Made by a program: the position numbers and the translations under genes. Under the pieces are notes generated by a model that saw only the letters and a list, made by a program, of their open reading frames with translations, ran no database searches and was not told the DNA's origin. A stretch of 64,000 nucleotides of DNA from JBDFMH01 sp047238125 (GTDB lineage: Bacteria > Pseudomonadota > Alphaproteobacteria > Sphingomonadales > Sphingomonadaceae): the NCBI RefSeq assembly GCF_047238125.1, contig NZ_JBDFMH010000001.1:3410001-3474000 (forward strand), read 5' to 3'. Position 1 is the first letter of the stretch. Each line of letters begins with the position of its first letter. Positions 25,007 to 33,730 of this stretch are shown here, in pieces.

Positions 25007-26648
25007 CGCTGCCGGCTCCGCCCCCGCCGCCACCTTCGATTACATCATCTGTGGGGCCGGTGCGGCAGGCTGCGTCGTCGCCAACCGACTTTCTGCCGAT
25101 CCGCGCCGAACGGTGTTGCTGATCGAGGCCGGCCCCGACGACAAGGGGCTGATGACGACGATGCCGCGCGGCTTCGCCAAGCTGCTGCTGTCCGAGCAGA
25201 AGGCCCGCTTCTTCCAGACCGGGCCGGACAATGGCGTGAAGCCGGGCGGCGAGATGTGGGCGCGCGGGCGCATGCTGGGCGGATCGAGCTCGATCAACGG
25301 CATGCTCTATTTCCACGGCCACCCCGGCGATTATGAGGATTGGGTTCGGCTCGGCAATGAAGGCTGGGGCTGGGATCAGATCGGCCCGATCTTCAAGCAG
25401 ATGGAGAACCATGCGCTGGGCGCGGGCGAGGCACGCGGCGTGGGTGGCCCGGTCCAGGTCACCGTCAATCCGGAACGCAGCCGGCTGATGGACCGCCTGA
25501 TCGATGCCGGTGGTGAGATGGGCCTGCCGGTCGTCGAGGATCTGAACGAGCCGCGCGACGAGGCGATCGGCTACACCGTCTACAATATGGGGCAGGGCCG
25601 TCGCTCGGGATCGTCGCAGGCGTTCCTGCATCCGGTGATCAACCGCCCGAACCTGACGGTGGTGACCGAGACGCTGGTCACCCGCGTCCTCTTCGAGGGG
25701 CGGCGCGCGGTCGGTGTGCTGTGCCGGCAAGGCGATCGCGAGGTTAGCTATCATGCCGGACGTGAGGTGATCCTGTCCGGCGGGGCACTGCAGACGCCGC
25801 AACTGCTGGAGCTGTCTGGGATCGGCGCGGCCGGGCGGCTGCAGGATCTGGGGATCGAAGTGCTTCACGACAGCCCGGGCGTCGGCGAGAATCTGCGCGA
25901 GCATTGCCTGATCATCATGCAGCGCCGGCTGTTGAAGAACTGGAGCGCCAACCGCCAGTTTTCCGGCTGGCGGCTGCCGCTGAACGTCGCGCGCTATCTG
26001 CTGATGCGCAGTGGGCCGATGGCCTATTCGGGGTTCGACATGTCTGCCTTCGCCAAGGTCGATCCGCAATCGACCCGTCCCGACGTGCATCTGATCGCCT
26101 CGCGCACGTCGATGGATCTGCGCTCGTGGGATGGCTGGACAAAGGGCCCGACGCTGGAATCGCTGCCCGGTATGCAGTTCATGGGCTATCCCAGCAATCC
26201 GCGCAGCCAGGGCAGCGTGCATATCCGATCGCGGGATCCTGCCGAAGCGCCTGAGATCAAGGCGGGCTATCTGACCGACGAGCATGACCGGCGGGTCAGC
26301 GTGGCAATGGTGCGCTACATGCGCCGGCTGCTGTCGCACCCATCGCTCGTCGGCATCGTCGGCGAGGAAACGATCCCGGGCCCGAACTTCGAGAGCGACG
26401 ACGAGATACTCGACGCGTTCAACACCTATTCCGGGCCCGGATATCACGCCTGCGGCACCGCGCGGATGGGCACGGACCGGATGGCGGTGATCGATCCGCG
26501 GCTGCGCGTCCACGGCGTCAGCGGCCTGCGCGTGGTCGATATCTCGATCTTCCCTGCGCAGACCTCCGCCAACACGAACGGCCCGGCGATGGCGACTGCA
26601 TGGCGCGGTGCCGACCTGATCATCGAGGATGCAGCAAGGACATCCTGA
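24999..26648 (+). CDS. GMC-family flavoprotein alcohol dehydrogenase
   Basis: This is a 549-residue glucose-methanol-choline oxidoreductase. The FAD-binding Rossmann motif is ICGAGAAGCVVANRL (~17-31), followed by LIEAG, GGSSSINGMLYFHGHP and GGALQTPQLLELSGIG. The C-terminal active-site pair is His in YHACGTARMG and Asn in SANTNGP. It oxidises a primary alcohol with FAD and passes electrons to a quinone or other acceptor. It has no signal peptide, so it is cytosolic or membrane-associated. It overlaps the ALDH gene by eight bases. Confidence 0.92.
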   Translation: MPDAAGSAPAATFDYIICGAGAAGCVVANRLSADPRRTVLLIEAGPDDKGLMTTMPRGFAKLLLSEQKARFFQTGPDNGVKPGGEMWARGRMLGGSSSINGMLYFHGHPGDYEDWVRLGNEGWGWDQIGPIFKQMENHALGAGEARGVGGPVQVTVNPERSRLMDRLIDAGGEMGLPVVEDLNEPRDEAIGYTVYNMGQGRRSGSSQAFLHPVINRPNLTVVTETLVTRVLFEGRRAVGVLCRQGDREVSYHAGREVILSGGALQTPQLLELSGIGAAGRLQDLGIEVLHDSPGVGENLREHCLIIMQRRLLKNWSANRQFSGWRLPLNVARYLLMRSGPMAYSGFDMSAFAKVDPQSTRPDVHLIASRTSMDLRSWDGWTKGPTLESLPGMQFMGYPSNPRSQGSVHIRSRDPAEAPEIKAGYLTDEHDRRVSVAMVRYMRRLLSHPSLVGIVGEETIPGPNFESDDEILDAFNTYSGPGYHACGTARMGTDRMAVIDPRLRVHGVSGLRVVDISIFPAQTSANTNGPAMATAWRGADLIIEDAARTS

Positions 26649-26651
26649 TTA

Positions 26652-26671
26652 CACACAGGATATCCTCTGTG
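26652..26671. promoter_or_regulatory. Near-perfect 20-bp palindrome, candidate operator
   Basis: CACACAGGATATCCTCTGTG is a dyad with a single mismatched pair and a perfect 10-bp core AGGATATCCT. It starts three bases after the GMC gene stop and lies 85 bp before the PQQ-dehydrogenase start. It is too AT-rich in the centre and lacks a loop, so it suits a dimeric repressor site better than a terminator. The regulator is unknown. Confidence 0.45.
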
Positions 26672-26756
26672 CATATTTACAACCCCTCCGATCTATGCTC
26701 TTGCTGCGCCCAGCCAAGTGTGTCGCATCAAGCGCACGGGCTGGGGGAGGACCGGG

Positions 26757-28829
26757 GTGGCCAAGCGTTCGATGCTGGGAATCCTCGCACCGTTGCTGCT
26801 GGCATCGGCGGCGGTGGCGGCCGCGGTCGCCCCCGGCACGATCGCCCAGCTGCGCGACGCCAGCGACGGGGATGACTGGCCGGCGTTCGGCCGCACCTAT
26901 GGCGAACAGCATTTCAGCCCGCTGACACAGATCGACACGCGAAACGTTGCCCGGCTCGGCCTCGCCTGGTCGCTCGATATCGAAACGCCCGGCAACAGCG
27001 TGACCGGCCCGATCGAAGTCGGCGGTACACTCTACTTTGCCAGTGGCTACAGCATGGTCCACGCCGTCGATGTCGCCAGTGGCAAGCTGCTGTGGACCTA
27101 TGATCCGGGTGCGGCGGAAGCGGCGGGCCGCAAGCTGCGGCAGGGCTGGGGCAGCCGCGGCGTCGCTTGGTGGAACGGCAAGATCTATACCGGTACGCAG
27201 GATGGCCGCCTGATCGCGCTGGATGCGCGTACCGGCAAGCCGGTCTGGTCGCAGATGACGGTCGGCAAGGACGATTACCGCTTCATCAGCGGCCCGCCGC
27301 GCGTGTTCGCGGGCAAGGTCATCATCGGCCATGGCGGGGCGGATTCTTCCGATGTGCGCGGCTACGTCACCGCCTATGATGCCGAAACCGGCAAGCGGCT
27401 GTGGCGCTTCTTCACCGTGCCGGGCAATCCCGCCGACGGGTTCGAGAACAAGGCCATGGCGATGGCCGCGAAGACCTGGGCCGGCGAGTGGTGGAAGCAT
27501 GGCGGCGGCGGCACCGTCTGGAATGCCATCACCTATGACGAGGCTCTGAACCGCATCTATATCGGCACCGGCAACGGCGCGCCGTGGAGCTACCGCATCC
27601 GCAGCGCGGGGCAGGGCGACAATCTGTTCCTGTCGTCGATCGTGGCGCTCGATGCCGATACCGGCGACTATGTCTGGCACTATCAGACCAACCCCGGCGA
27701 GAGCTGGGATTACAACGCCGCAATGGACATGGAACTGGCGACGCTGCCGATCGACGGCAAGCCGACCCAGGTGCTCATGACCGCGCCGAAGAACGGCTTC
27801 TTCTACGTCATCGATCGTCGCACCGGCCGGCTGATTTCCGCCAAGCCGCATGTGCCTGTCACCTGGGCGACCGGTATCGACCCTAAGACGGGGCGGCCGA
27901 ACGAGGTCGCCGGCATCCGGTTCGAGGACGGCAAGGATTTCGAGATGGCGCCCAGCCCGATGGGCGCGCACACATGGCTGCCGATGGCGTACAGCCCCAA
28001 GACGCGGCTCGTCTATCTGCCCTCGATCGAGCTTTCCTCAACCTTCAACGATCGCGGCATCGATCTGAAGGCATGGAAGCGCACGCCGGACAATGTGCTG
28101 GACGAAGGTTTGGCAGCCTCCTTCCCGCTCGATGCCATCGGCAAGAGTTCGCTGACCGCCTGGGATCCACTTGCGCAGACCGCGCGCTGGCGCGTGCCGA
28201 CGCCGGGATATTGGAACGGCGGCGTGGTCGCCACCGCTGGCGGGCTCGTGTTCCAGGGCCAGATCGACGGCAGCTTCAATGCCTATGATGCCGCCACCGG
28301 CAAGCGGCTGTGGCGCTTCGATGCGAAATCGCCGGTCATCGCGCCGCCGATCAGCTATTCCGCGGGTGGCCGCCAATATGTGACGGTACTGACCGGCATG
28401 GGCGGCAGCGGCGCCTATCTCGGCCCGCTGCTCGAACGCTTCGGGCTGAACCCCGCTACCCAGGCGCGGCGGGTGCTGACCTTTGCACTGGATGGCAAGG
28501 CGGCGCTGCCACCGACCCGGCAGGGTCCGGTCATAATCCCGCCGCTCGCCAATTTTAGGGCAGACGCGGCAGCCGAAGGGCGCGGCGTCATCACCTTCGC
28601 GCAGCGCTGCGGCGTCTGCCACGGCTTCCGCGCGGTCGGGGTTGGTGCGGCGCCCGACCTGCGCGCATCACCGGTGGTGCGCGATGCTGAGGCCTTTGCG
28701 GGGCTGCTGCGCGAGGGGCCTCTGGCCAGCCGCGGCATGCCGCAGTTCGACGAGCTCGATGCCGCGCAGGTGGCCGACCTCCGACAATATATTCTTTCAG
28801 AAGCGGACCGGGCCTCACGCCGGCGCTGA
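26757..28829 (+). CDS. Quinohaemoprotein (PQQ + haem c) alcohol dehydrogenase
   Basis: This is a 690-residue periplasmic enzyme: a signal peptide (~1-25), an eight-bladed PQQ propeller with repeated W-motif segments, then a cytochrome c domain with CGVCH at 618-622 and a Met ligand candidate at 661 (RGMPQF). The PQQ-site Asp lies in GESWDYNAAMD. The only cysteines are the two that bind haem; the vicinal Cys pair that covers PQQ in classical alcohol dehydrogenases is replaced near GRKLRQGWGSRG. Start GTG at 26757 follows GGGGGAGG. It oxidises an alcohol and sends electrons to the respiratory chain. PQQ synthesis genes are not in the window. Confidence 0.9.
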   Translation: MAKRSMLGILAPLLLASAAVAAAVAPGTIAQLRDASDGDDWPAFGRTYGEQHFSPLTQIDTRNVARLGLAWSLDIETPGNSVTGPIEVGGTLYFASGYSMVHAVDVASGKLLWTYDPGAAEAAGRKLRQGWGSRGVAWWNGKIYTGTQDGRLIALDARTGKPVWSQMTVGKDDYRFISGPPRVFAGKVIIGHGGADSSDVRGYVTAYDAETGKRLWRFFTVPGNPADGFENKAMAMAAKTWAGEWWKHGGGGTVWNAITYDEALNRIYIGTGNGAPWSYRIRSAGQGDNLFLSSIVALDADTGDYVWHYQTNPGESWDYNAAMDMELATLPIDGKPTQVLMTAPKNGFFYVIDRRTGRLISAKPHVPVTWATGIDPKTGRPNEVAGIRFEDGKDFEMAPSPMGAHTWLPMAYSPKTRLVYLPSIELSSTFNDRGIDLKAWKRTPDNVLDEGLAASFPLDAIGKSSLTAWDPLAQTARWRVPTPGYWNGGVVATAGGLVFQGQIDGSFNAYDAATGKRLWRFDAKSPVIAPPISYSAGGRQYVTVLTGMGGSGAYLGPLLERFGLNPATQARRVLTFALDGKAALPPTRQGPVIIPPLANFRADAAAEGRGVITFAQRCGVCHGFRAVGVGAAPDLRASPVVRDAEAFAGLLREGPLASRGMPQFDELDAAQVADLRQYILSEADRASRRR

Positions 28830-28890
28830 TGCCAGCGGACGGGCCGCGGATTGAAAAGCCAGATCAGACTTTCGACCAGGGGGGACCAAC

Positions 28891-31341
28891 ATGTCACATC
28901 TTCACGGGATCACGCTGGCGACGGTGAGCCTTGCCGCGCTGATGGCAGGCAGCGCCCAGGCGCAGACCGCCGACCCTACGTCTGCGCCGCTGGCACCGGC
29001 CGCGGAAGCGACCACTGCCGGCACCGGCATCGAGGATATCGTCGTCACCGCGCGGCGGCGCGATAAATCGCTGCAGACGATCCCGGTCGCGATCTCGGCA
29101 ATCACGCCGCAGCAGATCCAGCAGCGCGACATCACCAGCATCGAGAAGATCGCTGCCACCACACCGCAATTTACCGTCGGCCGCGCCTCATCCGGCTCGG
29201 GCGCGCAGCTCAGCATGCGCGGTATCGGATCGAACTCCACGTCGATCGGCATCGAACAGTCGGTCGCGACCGTCGTCGATGGCGCCTATTCGGGCTTCGG
29301 CCGGATCATCTACGAGGGCTTCTTCGATCTCGACCGGATCGAAATTCTGCGTGGGCCGCAGGCGCTGTTCTTCGGCAAGAATGCGACAGCGGGCGTCGTT
29401 TCGATCAACACCGCCAATCCCGGCGACAAGCTCGAGGTGATCGGTCGCACCGGCTATGAATTCAAGTCGGAGACGATCTATGCCGAAGGCGTGATCTCCA
29501 CGCCACTGACCGATACGCTCGGCGTGCGCGTCGCCCTGCGCGGCAGCAAGATGTTCGGCGGCTATTATCGCAACGAATCTCCGGTGATCCCCTATGCAAC
29601 CACTGATGTGGCGACAGGGGCCACCACCAACTACACCGCCCCCGTCGCGGCGCGTGAACAGCCTGGTGAAAAGGAATTCCTCGGCCGCATCACGCTGCAA
29701 TGGAAGCCGACCGGTCAGCTGACCGCAACGCTGAAAGCGAACATCGATCGCAACCGGGTCAACAACAACAGCTGGAACTATGTGAACTTCGCCTGCGCGA
29801 ACGGCTTCAGCACCTTGTCGCCGACCGTACCGTGCCGCGACGATAATTTCGTGGTCCACCAGAACGATCTGCCGGCCGAGATCGCCAGCCAGACCCCGTT
29901 CGCAGGCGATGGCGATCTCTACAACCGCTATCGGTCGTGGAATCTGATCGGCAATATCGACTATGATTTCGGCGACGTGAAACTGACGTCGACAACTTTC
30001 TACAACGAGAATACGAATAGCTGGAACTGCAACTGCGCCTACCAGACCGGCCCGATCTGGGCGACCGAACGATCCACATGGCGCGGATTTTCCAACGAGA
30101 CCCGCGTCACCACCGATTTCGAAGGTCCGCTGAACCTGCTGGCCGGCGTATTCTACCAGAACACCAAGCGTGTGTTCGACCAGAATGTGCTGTTCGCCGG
30201 CGCCGAGAATAGTGCCGCGCCGGCCGGCATGCGGTTCGTGGCCTATTCGAAGAACAGCGAAACCAAGGGCGAGACGATCTCCGGCTTCGGCCAGGTCAAC
30301 TGGAAATTCCTGCCGCGCTTCGAGCTTGCCGCCGGCGTCCGCTACATTCGCGAGACAAAGGACAGCTACTTCATCCAGCCCTATGTGAACCCGGGGCTGA
30401 CGGCGCTGTTCGTGCAGGGGGTTGCGGTCAACGCCGACCAGACCTTCACCAACTGGTCGCCGGAAGTGACGCTGGCCTACAAGCCGACCGAGGACGTCAA
30501 CCTCTATGCCGCCTACAAAACTGCCTACAAGTCGGGCGGCCTCTCCAACTCCGGCATCTACAGCGCGCTATCGACCGATCCCGCCGCCGACTTCATCTTC
30601 GAACCCGAAAAGGCCAAGGGGGTCGAAGCGGGGATCAAGACCACGCTGCTCGATCGCCAGCTGCGGTTCAACACTACGCTCTACCGCTTCAAATATACCA
30701 ATCTGCAGGTCGATTTCTTCAATTCGCCGACCTTCGCGTTCCTGACGATCAACGCGGGGTCGGTGATCACGAAGGGGATCGAGACCGAGTTCGAATATGC
30801 GCCGCGCGCCGTGCCCGGGCTCGTGTTCAATGCATCGGTGAACTACAACAAGGCGCGCTTCCGCAGCTTCACCGGCCCCTGCTATTCCGGCCAGAGCACC
30901 CAGCTCGGCTGCCCGAGCCCGACGGGGCCCGGCGGTTTCCCGCAGCAGGATCTGAGCGGACGCCCGCCAGCGGTGGCACCCGAATGGACCGGTACGCTGG
31001 GGATCAGCTATGATGGCTCGCTGAGCGAGGCGATCGATTTCGGCTTCAACGCGAACGCCCGCTATAGCGACAACTACCTTGCTTCCAGCCTGGGTAATCC
31101 GCTATCGGCAGTGGGATCCTATGTCACGCTCGATGCCGGCTTCCAGCTCCGCACCCCGGATCGCCGCTACGAACTGGCGCTGATCGGCAAGAACCTGACG
31201 AACCGCCAATATTTCCTGGGCGCGCAGGATGCACCGGCGACTGGGTCCGGCACCGGAACGCCCGCGGGCATCAGCGCGGATCAGAGCGGATACGGCACCT
31301 TGCCGCGGACGGTGCAATTGCAGCTGACCGTCCGCTATTGA
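28891..31341 (+). CDS. TonB-dependent outer-membrane receptor
   Basis: This is an 816-residue receptor. It has a signal peptide (1-25), a TonB-box-like IEDIVVTARRR (~48-58), a plug domain (IPVAISAITPQQIQQRD, RGIGSNSTSIGIEQ, DLDRIEILRGPQALFFGKNA) and a 22-strand-type barrel ending in aromatic VRY. It belongs to the sphingomonad receptors used for carbon sources rather than a clear siderophore type. It follows the PQQ dehydrogenase by 61 bases, with GGGGGGA before the ATG. It probably imports the substrate of this island. The barrel resembles the receptor remnant at 16900-17885. Confidence 0.92.
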   Translation: MSHLHGITLATVSLAALMAGSAQAQTADPTSAPLAPAAEATTAGTGIEDIVVTARRRDKSLQTIPVAISAITPQQIQQRDITSIEKIAATTPQFTVGRASSGSGAQLSMRGIGSNSTSIGIEQSVATVVDGAYSGFGRIIYEGFFDLDRIEILRGPQALFFGKNATAGVVSINTANPGDKLEVIGRTGYEFKSETIYAEGVISTPLTDTLGVRVALRGSKMFGGYYRNESPVIPYATTDVATGATTNYTAPVAAREQPGEKEFLGRITLQWKPTGQLTATLKANIDRNRVNNNSWNYVNFACANGFSTLSPTVPCRDDNFVVHQNDLPAEIASQTPFAGDGDLYNRYRSWNLIGNIDYDFGDVKLTSTTFYNENTNSWNCNCAYQTGPIWATERSTWRGFSNETRVTTDFEGPLNLLAGVFYQNTKRVFDQNVLFAGAENSAAPAGMRFVAYSKNSETKGETISGFGQVNWKFLPRFELAAGVRYIRETKDSYFIQPYVNPGLTALFVQGVAVNADQTFTNWSPEVTLAYKPTEDVNLYAAYKTAYKSGGLSNSGIYSALSTDPAADFIFEPEKAKGVEAGIKTTLLDRQLRFNTTLYRFKYTNLQVDFFNSPTFAFLTINAGSVITKGIETEFEYAPRAVPGLVFNASVNYNKARFRSFTGPCYSGQSTQLGCPSPTGPGGFPQQDLSGRPPAVAPEWTGTLGISYDGSLSEAIDFGFNANARYSDNYLASSLGNPLSAVGSYVTLDAGFQLRTPDRRYELALIGKNLTNRQYFLGAQDAPATGSGTGTPAGISADQSGYGTLPRTVQLQLTVRY

Positions 31342-31380
31342 ACGCCGCGCTCGGCGATATGCATGGTTTTGGAGACGCGC

Positions 31381-31920
31381 ATGGTTTCGCTCGAATTGAG
31401 GATCGATCGGCTGGAGGCGCGTGCGGAGATCGCCGAACTCTGCAGTGCCTATGGCATCGCCTGCGACGAGCACGACTATGATCGTCTCGAAAGCCTGTTC
31501 ACCGAAGATGTCGTGATCCAGTCCCGCGACCGGCTGATGGATGCCAGCGGCCGCGAGGCCGTGATGGCGATGTTCGGGCGGATGCTCGCGATCCGCGGCC
31601 CGGCCTATCACTGGACGCATGATCGGTTCGTGCGGTTCGACGATGCGGACGCCGATATCGCGAGCGGGCTGGTGCTGGCGCATGCCGAGACCTCACCCGA
31701 TGGCGTCGCCAGTATCGCTGCGATCCGCTATGCCGATCGCTATCGTCGAGAAGCCGGGTGCTGGAAGTTCGCCGAACGCCAGCTGTCCTTCCTCTATTAC
31801 ATGCCGATCACCGAGTTCGCGGCGCGCTTTCCGACGGCGGACCGGATGGGGCTAGGCGGCAACTGGCGGGGTGCGGACTTTCCCGAAGGTCTGCCGACCT
31901 TTCGCCGCCAACGGCCCTGA
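31381..31920 (+). CDS. NTF2-like (SnoaL/ketosteroid-isomerase fold) protein
   Basis: This is a 179-residue protein. An N-terminal helix pair (ELRIDRLEARAEIAELCSAYG, with ACDEHDYDRLESLFTEDVV after it) leads into the cone-shaped NTF2 fold typical of SnoaL_4 proteins, used by small isomerases, dehydratases and hydrolases. The C-terminal FPTADRMGLGGNW resembles family members in catabolic clusters. ATG at 31381 has GGAGA five bases upstream; an in-frame ATG at 31363 is also possible. The function within the pathway is unknown. Confidence 0.78.
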   Translation: MVSLELRIDRLEARAEIAELCSAYGIACDEHDYDRLESLFTEDVVIQSRDRLMDASGREAVMAMFGRMLAIRGPAYHWTHDRFVRFDDADADIASGLVLAHAETSPDGVASIAAIRYADRYRREAGCWKFAERQLSFLYYMPITEFAARFPTADRMGLGGNWRGADFPEGLPTFRRQRP

Positions 31921-32075
31921 TCACTAGGCTGCGCGGCATCGCTGCATCAACAACAGGCTCGAATTCGATCATAGGACATCATTTTCGCCAGTGGCAGTGA
32001 CTGCAAACCCATCTATTCGGGATGCGAGGAGTCCACGCCAGCGACCAAAGCGGCGGCCGATCGGAGAGGGTGTCG

Positions 32076-33713
32076 ATGAAGGCGAAGACGAGCTTCAACA
32101 TGCGCGTGCTGGCCCACGCCGTGCCGGTAGCGATGGTGGTCGCAGGGATCGCGATGATCGCGGGCGGGGGCAGCCCGGCCGCTGCCGACCAAAGCGCGCC
32201 GCAGACCAGCTATTGGGTCGAGCAGGTGATCGACAAGCTCGACCACCCCTGGGCGATGGCCTGGCTACCCAATGGCGACATGCTGATCACCGAGCGTCCG
32301 GGCCGGCTGCGGCTGGTCAAGGGCGGCGTGCTGCAGCCGACGCCGATCGCTGGCACGCCCGAAGTGCTGAATACCAGCATCTTCGATGGCCTGCTGGATG
32401 TGAAGCTGGACCCGGATTTCGCCAGCAACAACATGATCTACCTGACCTACGTCACGGGCACCGACAGCGCCCGCACCGGCCATCTGATGAAGGCGAAGCT
32501 CCAGGGCGGCCAGCTGGTCGATCAGAAGCTGTTGTTCACCACCGCCACGCCGGCCCCGCCGGGCGGCCCCAACATCATGCGGATCCTGTTCCTGCCGGAC
32601 AAGACGATGCTGGTCGGCGTCGGATCGGGCGGGCAGGGCAGCCGCGGCATGGTGCAGCGGACAGACAACCAGTCCGGCAAGATCATCCATCTCAATCGCG
32701 ACGGCAGCCCGGTCGCGAACGGCCCGTTCGCCAAGACCGAAGGCGCCAAGCCCGAGATCTGGGCAATGGGCTTTCGCAATTCGGCCGGGCTGGCGCGCGA
32801 TGCCGAGGGCCGGATCTGGACGATCGACATCGGCCCCAAGGGCGGTGACGAAATGAACGTGGTGAAGGCGGGCGGCAACTATGGCTGGCCGCTCGTCACC
32901 TGGGGGTTCGACTATACCGGCCGGGCGATGTCCGACCGTCAGGACGGAGCGGAGTTCGTCGATCCGATCGCGGTGTGGTCACCGTCGCGTGCGCCGGGGG
33001 ACCTGGCCTATTATGACGGCAGCCGCTTTCCGCAGTGGAAGGGCGATTTCTTCGCGGCCGAACTGATGGGGCAGGTGCTGCGGCGCTTGCGCGTGCACGA
33101 CAACAAGGTCGTGCAGGAAGAAGCGCTGATGGGCGATCTGCGCGAACGCATCCGATCGGTCGCACAGGGGCCGGACGGTTATCTCTATGTGCTGACCGAT
33201 GCATCGCGGGGGCGGCTGCTGCGGCTGCGCCCGGGCGTGCCCACCAAGGCCGAACAGGCGCGCGTGGCGCAATCCTATGCCAAGGCGGACTCGGGCAACA
33301 TGGTCCAGGATTTCGCCAGTCGCGGCGTCTATCAGGAAAAGTTCACGCAGGTCCTGTTCGCCTTCAAATATGATGAGGCGAAGGCCAAGACGCTGTTCGG
33401 GCAGCAATGCGCCAGCTGCCACAAGGCGGGCAGCTTCACCGAAGGCGAGATCGGTCCCGATCTGAATGGTGTCGCCCAGCGCCGCTCCGGCACCTTGCCG
33501 GGCTATTCCTATTCCGCAGCGATGAGCGATCCGAAGACGCAGGTGCAGTGGGATCGCGACAGCCTGGTCGCGTTCATCTCGAACCCGCAATCCTATTATC
33601 CGGGTACCAAGATGGCAGTCGCGCCGATTGACGATCTGGAGACCGTCCTCCAGATCACAAGCTATCTGGAAAGCACCGGAAAGCCGGCGGCAAAGGCCGA
33701 AGCGGCGAAGTGA
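32076..33713 (+). CDS. PQQ-dependent sugar-type dehydrogenase fused to cytochrome c
   Basis: This is a 545-residue exported protein. After a long signal segment (~1-38), residues ~45-400 form a six-bladed propeller of the soluble glucose/sorbosone dehydrogenase family (HPWAMAWLPNGDMLITERPG, RNSAGLARDAEGRIW, GGNYGWPLVTWG, APGDLAYYDG). A C-terminal cytochrome c domain carries CASCH at 445-449 with a Met ligand candidate at 513. It would oxidise an alcohol or hemiacetal in the periplasm. GGAG precedes the ATG at 32076. It lies 155 bp after the NTF2 gene and may have its own promoter. Confidence 0.88.
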   Translation: MKAKTSFNMRVLAHAVPVAMVVAGIAMIAGGGSPAAADQSAPQTSYWVEQVIDKLDHPWAMAWLPNGDMLITERPGRLRLVKGGVLQPTPIAGTPEVLNTSIFDGLLDVKLDPDFASNNMIYLTYVTGTDSARTGHLMKAKLQGGQLVDQKLLFTTATPAPPGGPNIMRILFLPDKTMLVGVGSGGQGSRGMVQRTDNQSGKIIHLNRDGSPVANGPFAKTEGAKPEIWAMGFRNSAGLARDAEGRIWTIDIGPKGGDEMNVVKAGGNYGWPLVTWGFDYTGRAMSDRQDGAEFVDPIAVWSPSRAPGDLAYYDGSRFPQWKGDFFAAELMGQVLRRLRVHDNKVVQEEALMGDLRERIRSVAQGPDGYLYVLTDASRGRLLRLRPGVPTKAEQARVAQSYAKADSGNMVQDFASRGVYQEKFTQVLFAFKYDEAKAKTLFGQQCASCHKAGSFTEGEIGPDLNGVAQRRSGTLPGYSYSAAMSDPKTQVQWDRDSLVAFISNPQSYYPGTKMAVAPIDDLETVLQITSYLESTGKPAAKAEAAK

Positions 33714-33730
33714 ACGGGCAGGTCGGGGGA

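Noticed and set aside
22646..25033. 795-codon minus-strand open frame
   Set aside because: It lies opposite the tandem-domain gene and the ALDH with its catalytic motifs; its translation is His/Arg-rich with no domain.
24981..26513. 510-codon minus-strand open frame
   Set aside because: It is antisense to the GMC oxidoreductase, whose FAD and active-site motifs are intact.
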